A stretch of DNA of 5,607 bases from Chloroflexota bacterium (GCA_017860675.1 JAGDMV010000130.1:1-5607), one strand, 5' to 3'; numbered from the stretch's first letter, positions 1 through 5,513 are shown. Numbers and translations are program-made. The notes: generated by a model not told the origin, from the letters alone.

Positions 1-303
1 GTTCCACAGGATCGCCGGGCGCAGCACCCGGCCGTCCGCATCGAGCAGCACGGCGCCGTGCATCTGGCCGGTCAGGCCGACCGCGACGACGTCCGCGGCG
101 GGGACGCCGGTGGACGCCAGCACGGACCGAATCGCGGCCACCGTGCCCTCCCACCACAGCTCCGGCTCCTGCTCGCTCCAGAGGGGCTGCGGCACGCTGA
201 ACGAGTACTCGGCCAGGCCGATCCCGCGAACCGCCCCGGCTTCGTCGACCAGGACGGCCTTGGTCGCCGTCGTCGAGACGTCGATCCCGATCACGTGGCT
301 CAT
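1..303 (-). CDS. xylB: Xylulokinase, N-terminal part (cut by left edge)
   Basis: ATP-dependent sugar kinase of the FGGY family that phosphorylates D-xylulose to D-xylulose-5-phosphate in the cytoplasm, the second step of the isomerase route of xylose use. I translated the 101 visible codons. They begin MSHVIGIDVSTTATKAVLVD, the N-terminal ATPase/phosphate-loop strand of FGGY kinases, with Asp8 where E. coli XylB has Asp6. The stretch PLWSEQEPELWW (residues 40-51) and LTGQMHGAVLLD (77-88), followed by RVLRPAILWN, are hallmarks of xylulokinases. Met81-His82 match the E. coli substrate-contacting Met77-His78. The ATG start is well supported by AAGGA six bases upstream. The gene lies 71 bp after xylA on the same strand, so the two are almost certainly co-transcribed. 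About four fifths of the protein, including the catalytic Asp, is outside the window. Glycerol kinase or another FGGY member is unlikely given the QMHG motif and the xylA neighbour. Confidence 0.95.
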   Translation of the reverse strand, partial: MSHVIGIDVSTTATKAVLVDEAGAVRGIGLAEYSFSVPQPLWSEQEPELWWEGTVAAIRSVLASTGVPAADVVAVGLTGQMHGAVLLDADGRVLRPAILWN

Positions 304-309
304 CGTCGT

Positions 310-314
310 TCCTT
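310..314 (-). promoter_or_regulatory. Ribosome binding site of xylB
   Basis: The minus strand reads GGAAGGA over 310-316, with the AAGGA core six bases before the ATG at 301-303. This fixes the xylB start and shows it can be translated independently of xylA, whose stop codon is 71 bp upstream. Confidence 0.75.
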
Positions 315-374
315 CCAGTCCGGGTCGATCGTGCAGGTTCCGTCCCCCGCGCTCGTCGCCGGGGTGACGAGAGG

Positions 375-1718
375 TCAGCGCCCGCGATCGACCGACCAGA
401 TGTGCCGGTTGACGACGTTCTCGTAGAGCTCCTGGTGGCCGGAGACCGGCCTGGGATCGATCTCGCCGGCCTCCACCCTGGCGGCCAGGTCGGCGAGGCT
501 GAGCTTGCCGTCGAGGATGGAGGTCCCGAGGGCGTCCCCCCAGCCGGCGTAGCGCTCCTCGACCATGCCGGCGAGGGTGCCGGCCTCGATCATGTCGGCC
601 GCCACCAGGAGCGCCCGGGCGAGGGTGTCGAGCCCGCCGATGTGGGCGTGGAAGAGGTCCGTCCGGCTCGTGCTCTGGCGCCGCAGCTTGGCATCGAAGT
701 TGAAGCCGCCGGTGGTGAAGCCACCGGCCTTGAGGATCTCGTACAGGGCCAGGCTCAGCTCGTCGACCGAGTTCGGGAACTGGTCGGTGTCCCAGCCGTT
801 CTGGTAGTCGCCGCGGTTGGCGTCGATGCTGCCGAACATGCCGGTGGCGACGGCGTAGGCGATCTCGTGCTGGAAGCTGTAGCCGGCGAGGGTGGCGTGG
901 TTCGCCTCGATGTTGAGGCGGTACTCGTCCTCGAGCCCGTTGCGGACTAGGAAGCCGTGGACTGTCGCGCTGTCGTGGTCGTACTGGTGCTTCGTCGGCT
1001 CCATCGGCTTGGGCTCGATCAGCAGGGTGCCCTCGAAGCCGATCTTGTGCTTGTGCTCGGCGACGAGGTGGAGGAAGCGGGCCAGCTGGGCACCCTCGCG
1101 CCGGAGGTCCGTGTTGAGAAGGGTGTCATAGCCCTCGCGCCCACCCCACAGCACGTAGTTGGCGCCGCCGAGACGCTGGGTCACCTCGAGCATGTGCTTG
1201 ACCTGGGCCGCCGCGTAGGCGAAGACCTCGGGATCGGGGTTCGTCGCCGCGCCGGCCTGGTAGCGGGGATGCGAGAACAGGTTCGCCGTTCCCCAGAGCA
1301 GGCGGACGCCCGTCTTCTCCTGGTACCCGGCGGCCTCGTCGGCCAGCGCGTCGAGGTTGTCGCGGAACTCGGCGAAGCTGGCGCCCTCGGGGGCCACGTC
1401 GCGGTCGTGGAAGCAGTACCAGGGCAGGCCGAGCTTGGCGAAGAACTCGAAGGCGGCCGCCAGCTTCTGCCGCGCGGCGGCCATCGGGTCGGCGTCAGCT
1501 GCGAGCCAGGGCCGGTCGAGGGTCCCCAGGCCGAACATGTCGCGCCCGTCCCAGGCGAACGAGTGCCAGAAGCAGACGCCCGCCCGAAGGTGGTCCTCCA
1601 TCCGCTTGCCGAGCACGAGGCGGTCGGGCTGGTAGACCTTGAAGGTGAGGGGGTCGGTCGAGTCCAGGCCACCGAAGCGGATGGGCTCCCTGACCTCGGT
1701 GAAGAACTCCTCGCTCAC
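375..1718 (-). CDS. xylA: Xylose isomerase (class II, long form)
   Basis: Cytoplasmic metal-dependent TIM-barrel enzyme that interconverts D-xylose and D-xylulose (and glucose and fructose). It is 447 residues long, close to E. coli XylA (440). The extended N-terminus with CFWHSFAWDGRDMFG (residues 49-63) marks the class II form. All expected functional residues are present at an offset of +3 from E. coli: His104 and Asp107 in CFHDRDVAPEG; Glu235 and Lys237 in LLIEPKPMEPTKHQ; Glu271 and His274 in NIEANHATLAG; Asp299 in SIDANRGD; Asp310 and Asp312 in GWDTDQFPNSV; Asp342 in FNFDAKLRRQS. Two divalent metal sites (Mg, Mn or Co in this family) should therefore be intact. The start is a GTG, chosen because GGAGG lies seven bases upstream and the protein aligns from its first residues. 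xylB follows. The one oddity is Tyr280 after NHATLAG, where E. coli, Thermotoga and Piromyces have His. This position is not a metal ligand. Family assignment is very secure. Confidence 0.98.
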   Translation of the reverse strand: MSEEFFTEVREPIRFGGLDSTDPLTFKVYQPDRLVLGKRMEDHLRAGVCFWHSFAWDGRDMFGLGTLDRPWLAADADPMAAARQKLAAAFEFFAKLGLPWYCFHDRDVAPEGASFAEFRDNLDALADEAAGYQEKTGVRLLWGTANLFSHPRYQAGAATNPDPEVFAYAAAQVKHMLEVTQRLGGANYVLWGGREGYDTLLNTDLRREGAQLARFLHLVAEHKHKIGFEGTLLIEPKPMEPTKHQYDHDSATVHGFLVRNGLEDEYRLNIEANHATLAGYSFQHEIAYAVATGMFGSIDANRGDYQNGWDTDQFPNSVDELSLALYEILKAGGFTTGGFNFDAKLRRQSTSRTDLFHAHIGGLDTLARALLVAADMIEAGTLAGMVEERYAGWGDALGTSILDGKLSLADLAARVEAGEIDPRPVSGHQELYENVVNRHIWSVDRGR

Positions 1719-1725
1719 TGACGAA

Positions 1726-1730
1726 CCTCC
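1726..1730 (-). promoter_or_regulatory. Strong ribosome binding site of xylA
   Basis: The minus strand carries GGAGG seven bases before the GTG codon at 1716-1718. It is the best Shine-Dalgarno sequence in the window and decides the non-ATG start of xylA. Confidence 0.85.
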
Positions 1731-1779
1731 GACGGGGCTCGCCGTGCGCCCGGCGCGCTCCGCGCCCCGCTGTCCGCTG

Positions 1780-1810
1780 AGTGTACCCCAGCCGGCCTCA
1801 GATCGGTCAA
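1780..1810 (-). promoter_or_regulatory. Candidate sigma-70-type promoter of xylAB
   Basis: On the minus strand TTGACC (1810-1805) resembles a -35 box and TACACT (1785-1780) matches four of six bases of the -10 consensus. The spacer is 19 bp, longer than the usual 16-18, so the promoter may be weak or dependent on a regulator. The implied transcript start, near 1773, would leave a leader of about 55 nt before the xylA GTG. The 220-bp gap and the presence of the same GTACACTC word before the nucleoside phosphorylase gene support promoter activity here. The prediction comes from sequence resemblance only. Confidence 0.45.
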
Positions 1811-1831
1811 TTTGTTCCCGTCCCGCACAAA
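1811..1831. promoter_or_regulatory. Candidate operator, inverted repeat TTTGT-N11-ACAAA
   Basis: TTTGT (1811-1815) and ACAAA (1827-1831) form an inverted repeat, extended to six of seven paired positions by TTTGTTC and GCACAAA. It directly abuts the candidate -35 of xylAB. It is a rare AT-rich patch in this GC-rich region. Half-sites of this kind resemble those of ROK-family XylR operators in Firmicutes (TTTGTT/AACAAA), although the spacing differs (N7 between the TTTGT/ACAAA cores there). A role in xylose-responsive control is inferred; no regulator gene is in the window. Confidence 0.4.
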
Positions 1832-1843
1832 CCCGCTGTCGGG

Positions 1844-1853
1844 TAGGCGCCTA
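1844..1853. promoter_or_regulatory. Palindrome TAGGCGCCTA, possible second regulator site
   Basis: A perfect 10-bp palindrome with a central CG, the layout of LacI-family operators, sits about 35 bp upstream of the candidate xylAB -35. It follows directly on a 5-bp stem-loop, ACCCG-CTGT-CGGGT (1831-1844), which in turn touches the TTTGT-N11-ACAAA repeat. It could be an upstream regulator site or a chance GC-rich palindrome. Confidence 0.25.
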
Positions 1854-1866
1854 TGCCCGGGCCCGC

Positions 1867-1920
1867 GGCCGGGGATCGAGCCACCCGGCCTCTGCATGTG
1901 GGCCCCCGACGATCCGTCGG
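1867..1920 (-). terminator. Two hairpins after the IMPase-like gene, possible weak terminator
   Basis: Downstream of the IMPase stop codon the minus strand can form CCGACG-GAT-CGTCGG (1920-1906, six-bp stem, three-base loop), starting 18 nt past the stop. Further on it can form a seven-bp stem GGCCGGG/CCCGGCC (1890-1884 with 1873-1867, ten-base loop). Neither is followed by a U tract, so this is not a classical intrinsic terminator. The hairpins may slow or partly terminate readthrough into xylA, or simply protect the 3' end of the upstream message. Confidence 0.25.
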
Positions 1921-1938
1921 CGAAGGCGGCCGGATGCC

Positions 1939-2814
1939 TCAGGGCTCGCGGACCAGCTCCAGCAGGCGGGCGTGGTGTGCCGGCGGGGCGGCCATGAGCC
2001 CCAGCGCTCCCGTCGGGGCGTCCAGGCGGAACCAGGGACCGCCGTCGATCGCCGTCACCGTCGCGCCGGCACGCTCGGCGATGAGGCCTGCCGCGGCGAT
2101 GTCCCACGAGCTCAGGCCGGCTGACTGGCCGAAGGCGTCGAAACGACCGTTGGCCACGTACGCGCACGACAGTGCTGCCGAGCCCATCGAGCGGGTGATC
2201 CGGACCACCCGGCGGACGCTCCTCGCCCGCGCTTCCGCCCCGCGGCCGGCGACTGAGAGGGCGACCACGAGGTCAACCAGGCGTGTCTTCCGGCTGACCC
2301 GGACCGGTCGACCCCCGAGCAGCGCCGGGCCGTCGTCGGAGGCGGCGAATGTCTCGCGCCGGAGTGGATCCCGGATGACCCCGACGACGGGCCGGCCGTC
2401 CTCGACCAGGGCGAGCGAGAAGCAGAAGAACGGGAGGCCGTTGGCGAAGTTGACGGTCCCGTCGAGCGGGTCGACCACCCAGACGCGCCCGCCCGCCAGG
2501 GCGGGGCGCGCGTCGGAGGCGGGATGGCTCCGCGCGGCAGCGTTGGCGGACCGCCCCGGCCCGCCCGACTGTCCAGGGCCGGGCTCGACCGGCCTGGCAC
2601 CGCCCTCCTCGCCCAGGAAGCCATCGGCCGGGAAGCGGCGCCTGATCGCCCGCAGGACGAGCGCCTCGGAGGCGTGGTCGACCTCGGTGACGACGTCCTT
2701 GGCACCCTTCAACTCGATCGACTCGACACGCTCGTAGCGCGAGGCGAGCAGGCGCCCGGCCCGTTCGGCAAGGGCGATCGCGAAGGCGAGATCGGCCGCG
2801 CGGCGTTCGCTCAT
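1939..2814 (-). CDS. Inositol-monophosphatase-family phosphatase
   Basis: Mg-dependent, lithium-sensitive-type sugar phosphatase fold, probably cytoplasmic. The family includes inositol-1-phosphatase (SuhB), histidinol-phosphatase and PAP or fructose bisphosphatases, and the exact substrate cannot be read here. Numbered from the ATG at 2814 (291 residues), the metal site is complete: Asp46 in VTEVDHASE, Glu69 in FLGEEGG, Asp115 and Asp118 in WVVDPLDGTVNF, and Asp238 in SSWDIAAAGLIAERAG. SMGSAALSCAYVANGRFDAF matches the conserved stretch of human IMPA1. The spacing between Glu69 and Asp115 is 46 residues against 20 in human IMPA1, owing to a Pro/Gly/Ser/Ala-rich insertion around residues 72-106. 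An in-frame GTG at 2835 would add seven residues. I prefer the ATG because the protein then begins as relatives do; neither has a good Shine-Dalgarno. It lies 34 bp after the LLM gene, so it is probably translated from the same message. Confidence 0.88.
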   Translation of the reverse strand: MSERRAADLAFAIALAERAGRLLASRYERVESIELKGAKDVVTEVDHASEALVLRAIRRRFPADGFLGEEGGARPVEPGPGQSGGPGRSANAAARSHPASDARPALAGGRVWVVDPLDGTVNFANGLPFFCFSLALVEDGRPVVGVIRDPLRRETFAASDDGPALLGGRPVRVSRKTRLVDLVVALSVAGRGAEARARSVRRVVRITRSMGSAALSCAYVANGRFDAFGQSAGLSSWDIAAAGLIAERAGATVTAIDGGPWFRLDAPTGALGLMAAPPAHHARLLELVREP

Positions 2815-2848
2815 CGCGTGCCGGCGGTCGTCCACCGCGGCTGGGTTC

Positions 2849-3712
2849 TCATGCCCTGCCCCCCGTCACCGGAGATGGGCGCCGCTCGGCGGCCGCCACC
2901 AGCCGATCGACGTCGGCGGTGGTCCGGGCCGCGATCACCGCCCCATCGGCGCCGAGCTCGGCCCAGCGGGCGGCTTCGTCGCCGGGGTCCTCCACCCATG
3001 GGCTGCCCGCCAGCGTGTCGTCCTTGCCGAGCTCGAAGGAGACGAGGACGGTCGTGGCGGACCGCTCGCGACCGGCAGCCGCCAGCGCCTCGTCGTAGAT
3101 CCGCCGCCGCTCCGGGAAGGTCGGCGCGCCCGTCGTCCAGCCGTCCCCCACCCTGGCCGCGAGGCGCGCGCCAGCCGGCGTCTCCCCGCCGACGACGATG
3201 GCCGGCAGCGGCTCGGGGACCGGGAAGGCGTGGGCGCTCACGAGCGGGTAGAAGGGGCTCGGGCGGCTGACGGGGCCGCCCGTCCACAGCGCCCGGATGA
3301 CGGCCACCGCCTCCTCCAGGCGGGCGACCCGCTCCTCGACCGGCGGGTACGGGATGCCGTAGGCATCGTGCTCCACCGGGTGCCCGCCGATGCCGATCCC
3401 GAGCGTGAGCCGTCCGCCGGACACCTCCTGGAGCGTGGCGGCCGCCCGGGCCACGACCGCCGGGTGGCGGTTCATCACGTTGAGGACGAACGGCATGACG
3501 CGCAGACGCTCCGTCACGGCGGCGACGCCGGTCAGCGTCGTCCAGCACTCCACCACCGGGTCGGTCTTCGTGCCGCGGCTGATGAAGTGATCCCAGCAGG
3601 CCACTCCATCGTAGCCCGCCTGCTCGAGCCGCAGGGCCTGCTCACGCCACCACGGGTACCTCGCCCCGATCGAACGCAGCGCGACCCAGGTGGCGAACGG
3701 ACGCGGGGTCAT
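2849..3712 (-). CDS. Luciferase-like (LLM class) flavin/F420-dependent oxidoreductase
   Basis: A 287-residue TIM-barrel protein of the bacterial luciferase-like family (PF00296), members of which use FMN or coenzyme F420 to oxidise or reduce small organic substrates. Visible features are the first strand and helix with LRLEQAGYDGVACWDHF (residues 26-43), then AAVTERLRVMPFVLNVMNRHPAVVARAAATL (64-94) and the family signature SGGRLTLGIGIGGHPVEHDAYG (98-119). A helix RVARLEEAVAVIRALWTGG (128-146) follows, then the C-terminal strand PAIVVGGETPAGARLAARVGDGWT (170-193). This pattern is closest to F420-type LLM proteins of high-GC bacteria. The choice of F420 over FMN is an inference. The ATG start is 23 bp after the nucleoside phosphorylase stop, with no strong ribosome binding site, so coupling is plausible. 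Its TGA stop overlaps an ATG (ATGA at 2849-2852) that opens a 13-codon frame leading to the IMPase start. The substrate is unknown. Confidence 0.88.
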   Translation of the reverse strand: MTPRPFATWVALRSIGARYPWWREQALRLEQAGYDGVACWDHFISRGTKTDPVVECWTTLTGVAAVTERLRVMPFVLNVMNRHPAVVARAAATLQEVSGGRLTLGIGIGGHPVEHDAYGIPYPPVEERVARLEEAVAVIRALWTGGPVSRPSPFYPLVSAHAFPVPEPLPAIVVGGETPAGARLAARVGDGWTTGAPTFPERRRIYDEALAAAGRERSATTVLVSFELGKDDTLAGSPWVEDPGDEAARWAELGADGAVIAARTTADVDRLVAAAERRPSPVTGGRA

Positions 3713-3735
3713 CGTCGCCCGGGCCGCCGCGGCGG

Positions 3736-4485
3736 TCAGGAGACGCCCGTGGTCGCCGCCAGGGCGACGTCGAGCATGGTCGCGATGCGCCGGTCGAGCT
3801 CGTCGAGCGGCAGGTAGCTGTCCTCGCTGGAGACGCCCTCGCCGAGGACATCGCTGACGGTCAGGATCGACGCCGCCCGGACGTCTTCCCCGGCCGCGCC
3901 CGCTCGGGCCGCCAGGAAGAACAGCGCCGAGCTCTCCATCTCGAAGGCGAGGACCCCGCGTGCCGCCCAGCGCGAGAAGTAGTCGGCGTCGGGGTTGTAG
4001 AAGACATCCACGGTGCAGATCGGCCCGACGTGGCGAGCGGCCCCGGCCGCATCGGCCGCGTCGACGAGCGCCCGGACGAGACTGAAGTCGGCCGCGGGCG
4101 CGTAGGGCTCGCCGTGCAGGTAGGTGTTGGTGGTGCCGTCGAAGGGCGTCGCCGCGGTGGCGATGACGAGGTCACCGGTCCGGATGCCGCGGCCGATACC
4201 ACCGCAGGTGCCGATCCGGATCAGCCGACGCGCGCCGAGCCGGATGAGCTCCTCGGTCACGATGGCCGCGGCCGGGGCACCGATGCCCGTCGTCTGGACG
4301 CTGACGGGGACACCGCGATAGGTGCCCGTGTAGCCGTAGAGGTGGCGGTGCTCGTTGACGAGCCGCGCCGCGGCCAGCCCGCCGTCGAGGCGCTCCGCCA
4401 CGGCGGTGGCCCGGTTGGGGTCGCCCGGGAGCAGGACGATGGGGGCGTAGTCGCCGGGCTCGGCACGGAGGTGGATCTGGGGCAT
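3736..4485 (-). CDS. Purine-nucleoside/uridine phosphorylase family (PNP_UDP_1)
   Basis: Cytoplasmic enzyme expected to split a nucleoside with phosphate into free base and (deoxy)ribose-1-phosphate for salvage. Counting from the ATG at 4485 it has 249 residues, near E. coli DeoD (239) and Udp (253). Phosphate-site residues are visible: Gly21 and Arg25 in LLPGDPNRA, Arg47 in VNEHRHLYGYTGTYRG, and Arg90 with Thr93 in LIRIGTCGGI. The ribose and base site shows EMES (182-185) and Asp212 in LTVSD, the aspartate that purine-specific DeoD uses as a proton donor. His5 matches the subunit-crossing His4 of DeoD. GIGAPAAAIVTEELIRLGA is more like Udp or the Sulfolobus PNP/MTA phosphorylase, so purine, uridine or methylthioadenosine specificity is open; Asp212 favours a purine. 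A longer frame starts at 4554, but MPQIHL is chosen because GAGGA lies nine bases before it, relatives begin there, and the longer version would overlap the promoter candidate. LLM and IMPase genes follow. Confidence 0.9.
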   Translation of the reverse strand: MPQIHLRAEPGDYAPIVLLPGDPNRATAVAERLDGGLAAARLVNEHRHLYGYTGTYRGVPVSVQTTGIGAPAAAIVTEELIRLGARRLIRIGTCGGIGRGIRTGDLVIATAATPFDGTTNTYLHGEPYAPAADFSLVRALVDAADAAGAARHVGPICTVDVFYNPDADYFSRWAARGVLAFEMESSALFFLAARAGAAGEDVRAASILTVSDVLGEGVSSEDSYLPLDELDRRIATMLDVALAATTGVS

Positions 4486-4494
4486 CTCGGGCTG

Positions 4495-4499
4495 TCCTC
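4495..4499 (-). promoter_or_regulatory. Ribosome binding site of the nucleoside phosphorylase
   Basis: The minus strand reads GAGGA nine bases before the ATG at 4483-4485. It supports the inner start over the in-frame ATG 69 bases upstream. Confidence 0.6.
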
Positions 4500-4529
4500 G
4501 ATGTGGCCGGCGTCTGGCGCCGCGCCGGG

Positions 4530-4537
4530 GAGTGTAC
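4530..4537 (-). promoter_or_regulatory. Candidate -10 element GTACACTC before the nucleoside phosphorylase
   Basis: Within the 135-bp gap between the PhzF-like and phosphorylase genes, the minus strand carries GTACACTC, whose TACACT (4536-4531) resembles a -10 box about 46 nt before the ATG. No good -35 hexamer is visible 16-19 bp upstream. The same eight bases occur before xylA. I see no convincing terminator for the PhzF-like gene in the rest of the gap (4538-4620), which is simply very GC-rich. Confidence 0.35.
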
Positions 4538-4620
4538 GCCCTATCCGCTCCCACTCTGGGGCCCGGCCCGCCCGAGCTGAGGCGCGGGGCTTGCCCGGCT
4601 CAGGCGGTCGGCCCGGCCGG

Positions 4621-5493
4621 TCACCGTGCGACGAGCTCGGTCGCCTCCCCGCCGGCCAGCAGCTCGCCCCGGAGAACGGTCACGGCACGCCCGCCCACGA
4701 GCACCCGGTCGCCGGCGAGCTCCACCGTGAGCGCGCCCCCGCGGGCGGACGCCTGCCAGGCCCGGAAACGGTTGCCGACCCGTGGCGCCCACCACGGGGC
4801 CAGGGCGCAGTGGGCCGAGCCGGTGACCGGGTCCTCGGGGATACCGACCCGCGGGTCGAAGTAGCGCGACACGATCTCGAACCGTGGATCGTCCGACGGG
4901 GCGGTGACAATCAGCCCGTCCTCGAGGCCGCCGACCCAGAGAAGATCCGGGACGAGCCCGCGCACCTCGGCGGCCGTGGCCAGCTCGACCAGCAGGTTCG
5001 CCCCGGCGGCGCGGCCGACGGCCACCGGGGCGGCGCCGATCGCGGCCTCCAGGCCGGGCGGCGTCGAAACCGGGGCGACCGGGTCGAGCGGCAGGTCGAG
5101 GACGATCGTGCCGTCAGGACCACGTGTCGCCCGCAGCTCCCCGCTCCGGCGGGTGAGGAAGGTGATGGGCTCGTCCGCCGGGGCGACGCCGTCCTCCCAG
5201 AGCACATGGGCGGACGCCAGCGTGGCATGCCCGCAGAGCGGGACCTCGACCGCCGGCGTGAACCAGCGCAGCTCGAACGCGACGCCGGCCGGGAGACCGG
5301 CCGCCGGGCCGGCTTGACCGCGGCCGCGGCCCGCGACCAGGAAGGCGGTCTCTGACAGGTTCATCTCGCGGGCGATCGCGGCCAGGGTTGCGTCCGCCAG
5401 CCAGCGGTCCAGCCGGCAGACGGCCGCCGGGTTGCCCGCGAAAGGCGCCTCGGTGAACGCGTCGACGACGCGGACCGGGATGGCCATGGGCAT
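4621..5493 (-). CDS. PhzF-family isomerase/epimerase
   Basis: A 290-residue protein with the two-lobed diaminopimelate-epimerase-like fold of PF02567. Pseudomonas PhzF isomerises a dihydro-hydroxyanthranilate in phenazine synthesis, but most family members, such as this one outside a phz cluster, have unknown substrates. Signatures in order are VRVVDAFTEAPFAGNPAAV (residues 7-25), MNLSETAFL (44-52) with catalytic-type Glu48, LRWFTPAVEVPLCGHATLASAHVLW (75-99) with His89, and GIPEDPVTGSAHCALAPWW (217-235) with Asp221 and Ser226. These match PhzF Glu45, His74, Asp208 and Ser213. A Gly/Ala-rich stretch at 54-70 lengthens the loop between the first two motifs. The ATG at 5493 is used, but an ATG two codons later (5487) is equally possible; GGGG lies eight bases before the second. 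The gene starts 20 bp after the stop of the partial upstream gene, so they probably share a transcript. No other phenazine gene is present, so phenazine synthesis should not be inferred. Confidence 0.92.
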   Translation of the reverse strand: MPMAIPVRVVDAFTEAPFAGNPAAVCRLDRWLADATLAAIAREMNLSETAFLVAGRGRGQAGPAAGLPAGVAFELRWFTPAVEVPLCGHATLASAHVLWEDGVAPADEPITFLTRRSGELRATRGPDGTIVLDLPLDPVAPVSTPPGLEAAIGAAPVAVGRAAGANLLVELATAAEVRGLVPDLLWVGGLEDGLIVTAPSDDPRFEIVSRYFDPRVGIPEDPVTGSAHCALAPWWAPRVGNRFRAWQASARGGALTVELAGDRVLVGGRAVTVLRGELLAGGEATELVAR

Positions 5494-5513
5494 CGCCCCG
5501 CGTCCAGGCGCGC

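Noticed and set aside
957..1721. A 254-codon plus-strand frame opposite xylA, with neighbours at 402-950 and 1853-2737
   Set aside because: All are antisense shadows of xylA or the IMPase-like gene, have no family features, and have composition dictated by the opposite strand.
2811..3548. A 245-codon minus-strand frame overlapping the LLM gene
   Set aside because: It is an Arg/Gly/Pro-rich out-of-frame reading of the LLM gene. Only its last 13 codons fall between genes, and those are reported separately as a possible coupling ORF.
4486..4554. A 23-residue N-terminal extension of the nucleoside phosphorylase
   Set aside because: The extension is Arg-rich and unlike relatives. It covers the promoter candidate, while MPQIHL has a ribosome binding site and matches the family's usual start.
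4560..4620. Terminator after the PhzF-like gene
   Set aside because: The GGCC-rich stretches allow only short overlapping stems with no U tract. A small CGGG/CCCG stem at 4585-4597 is too weak to call.
4030..5355. A 441-codon open frame on the plus strand opposite the phosphorylase and PhzF-like genes
   Set aside because: Its protein is a low-complexity Arg/Gly/Asp/Ala mixture with no recognisable motif. It spans two clear genes and the gap between them on the other strand. Long antisense frames are expected in DNA this GC-rich.
4621..5493. Phenazine biosynthesis cluster
   Set aside because: Only a PhzF-family protein is present. This family is widespread outside phenazine producers, and no other phz gene is in the window.
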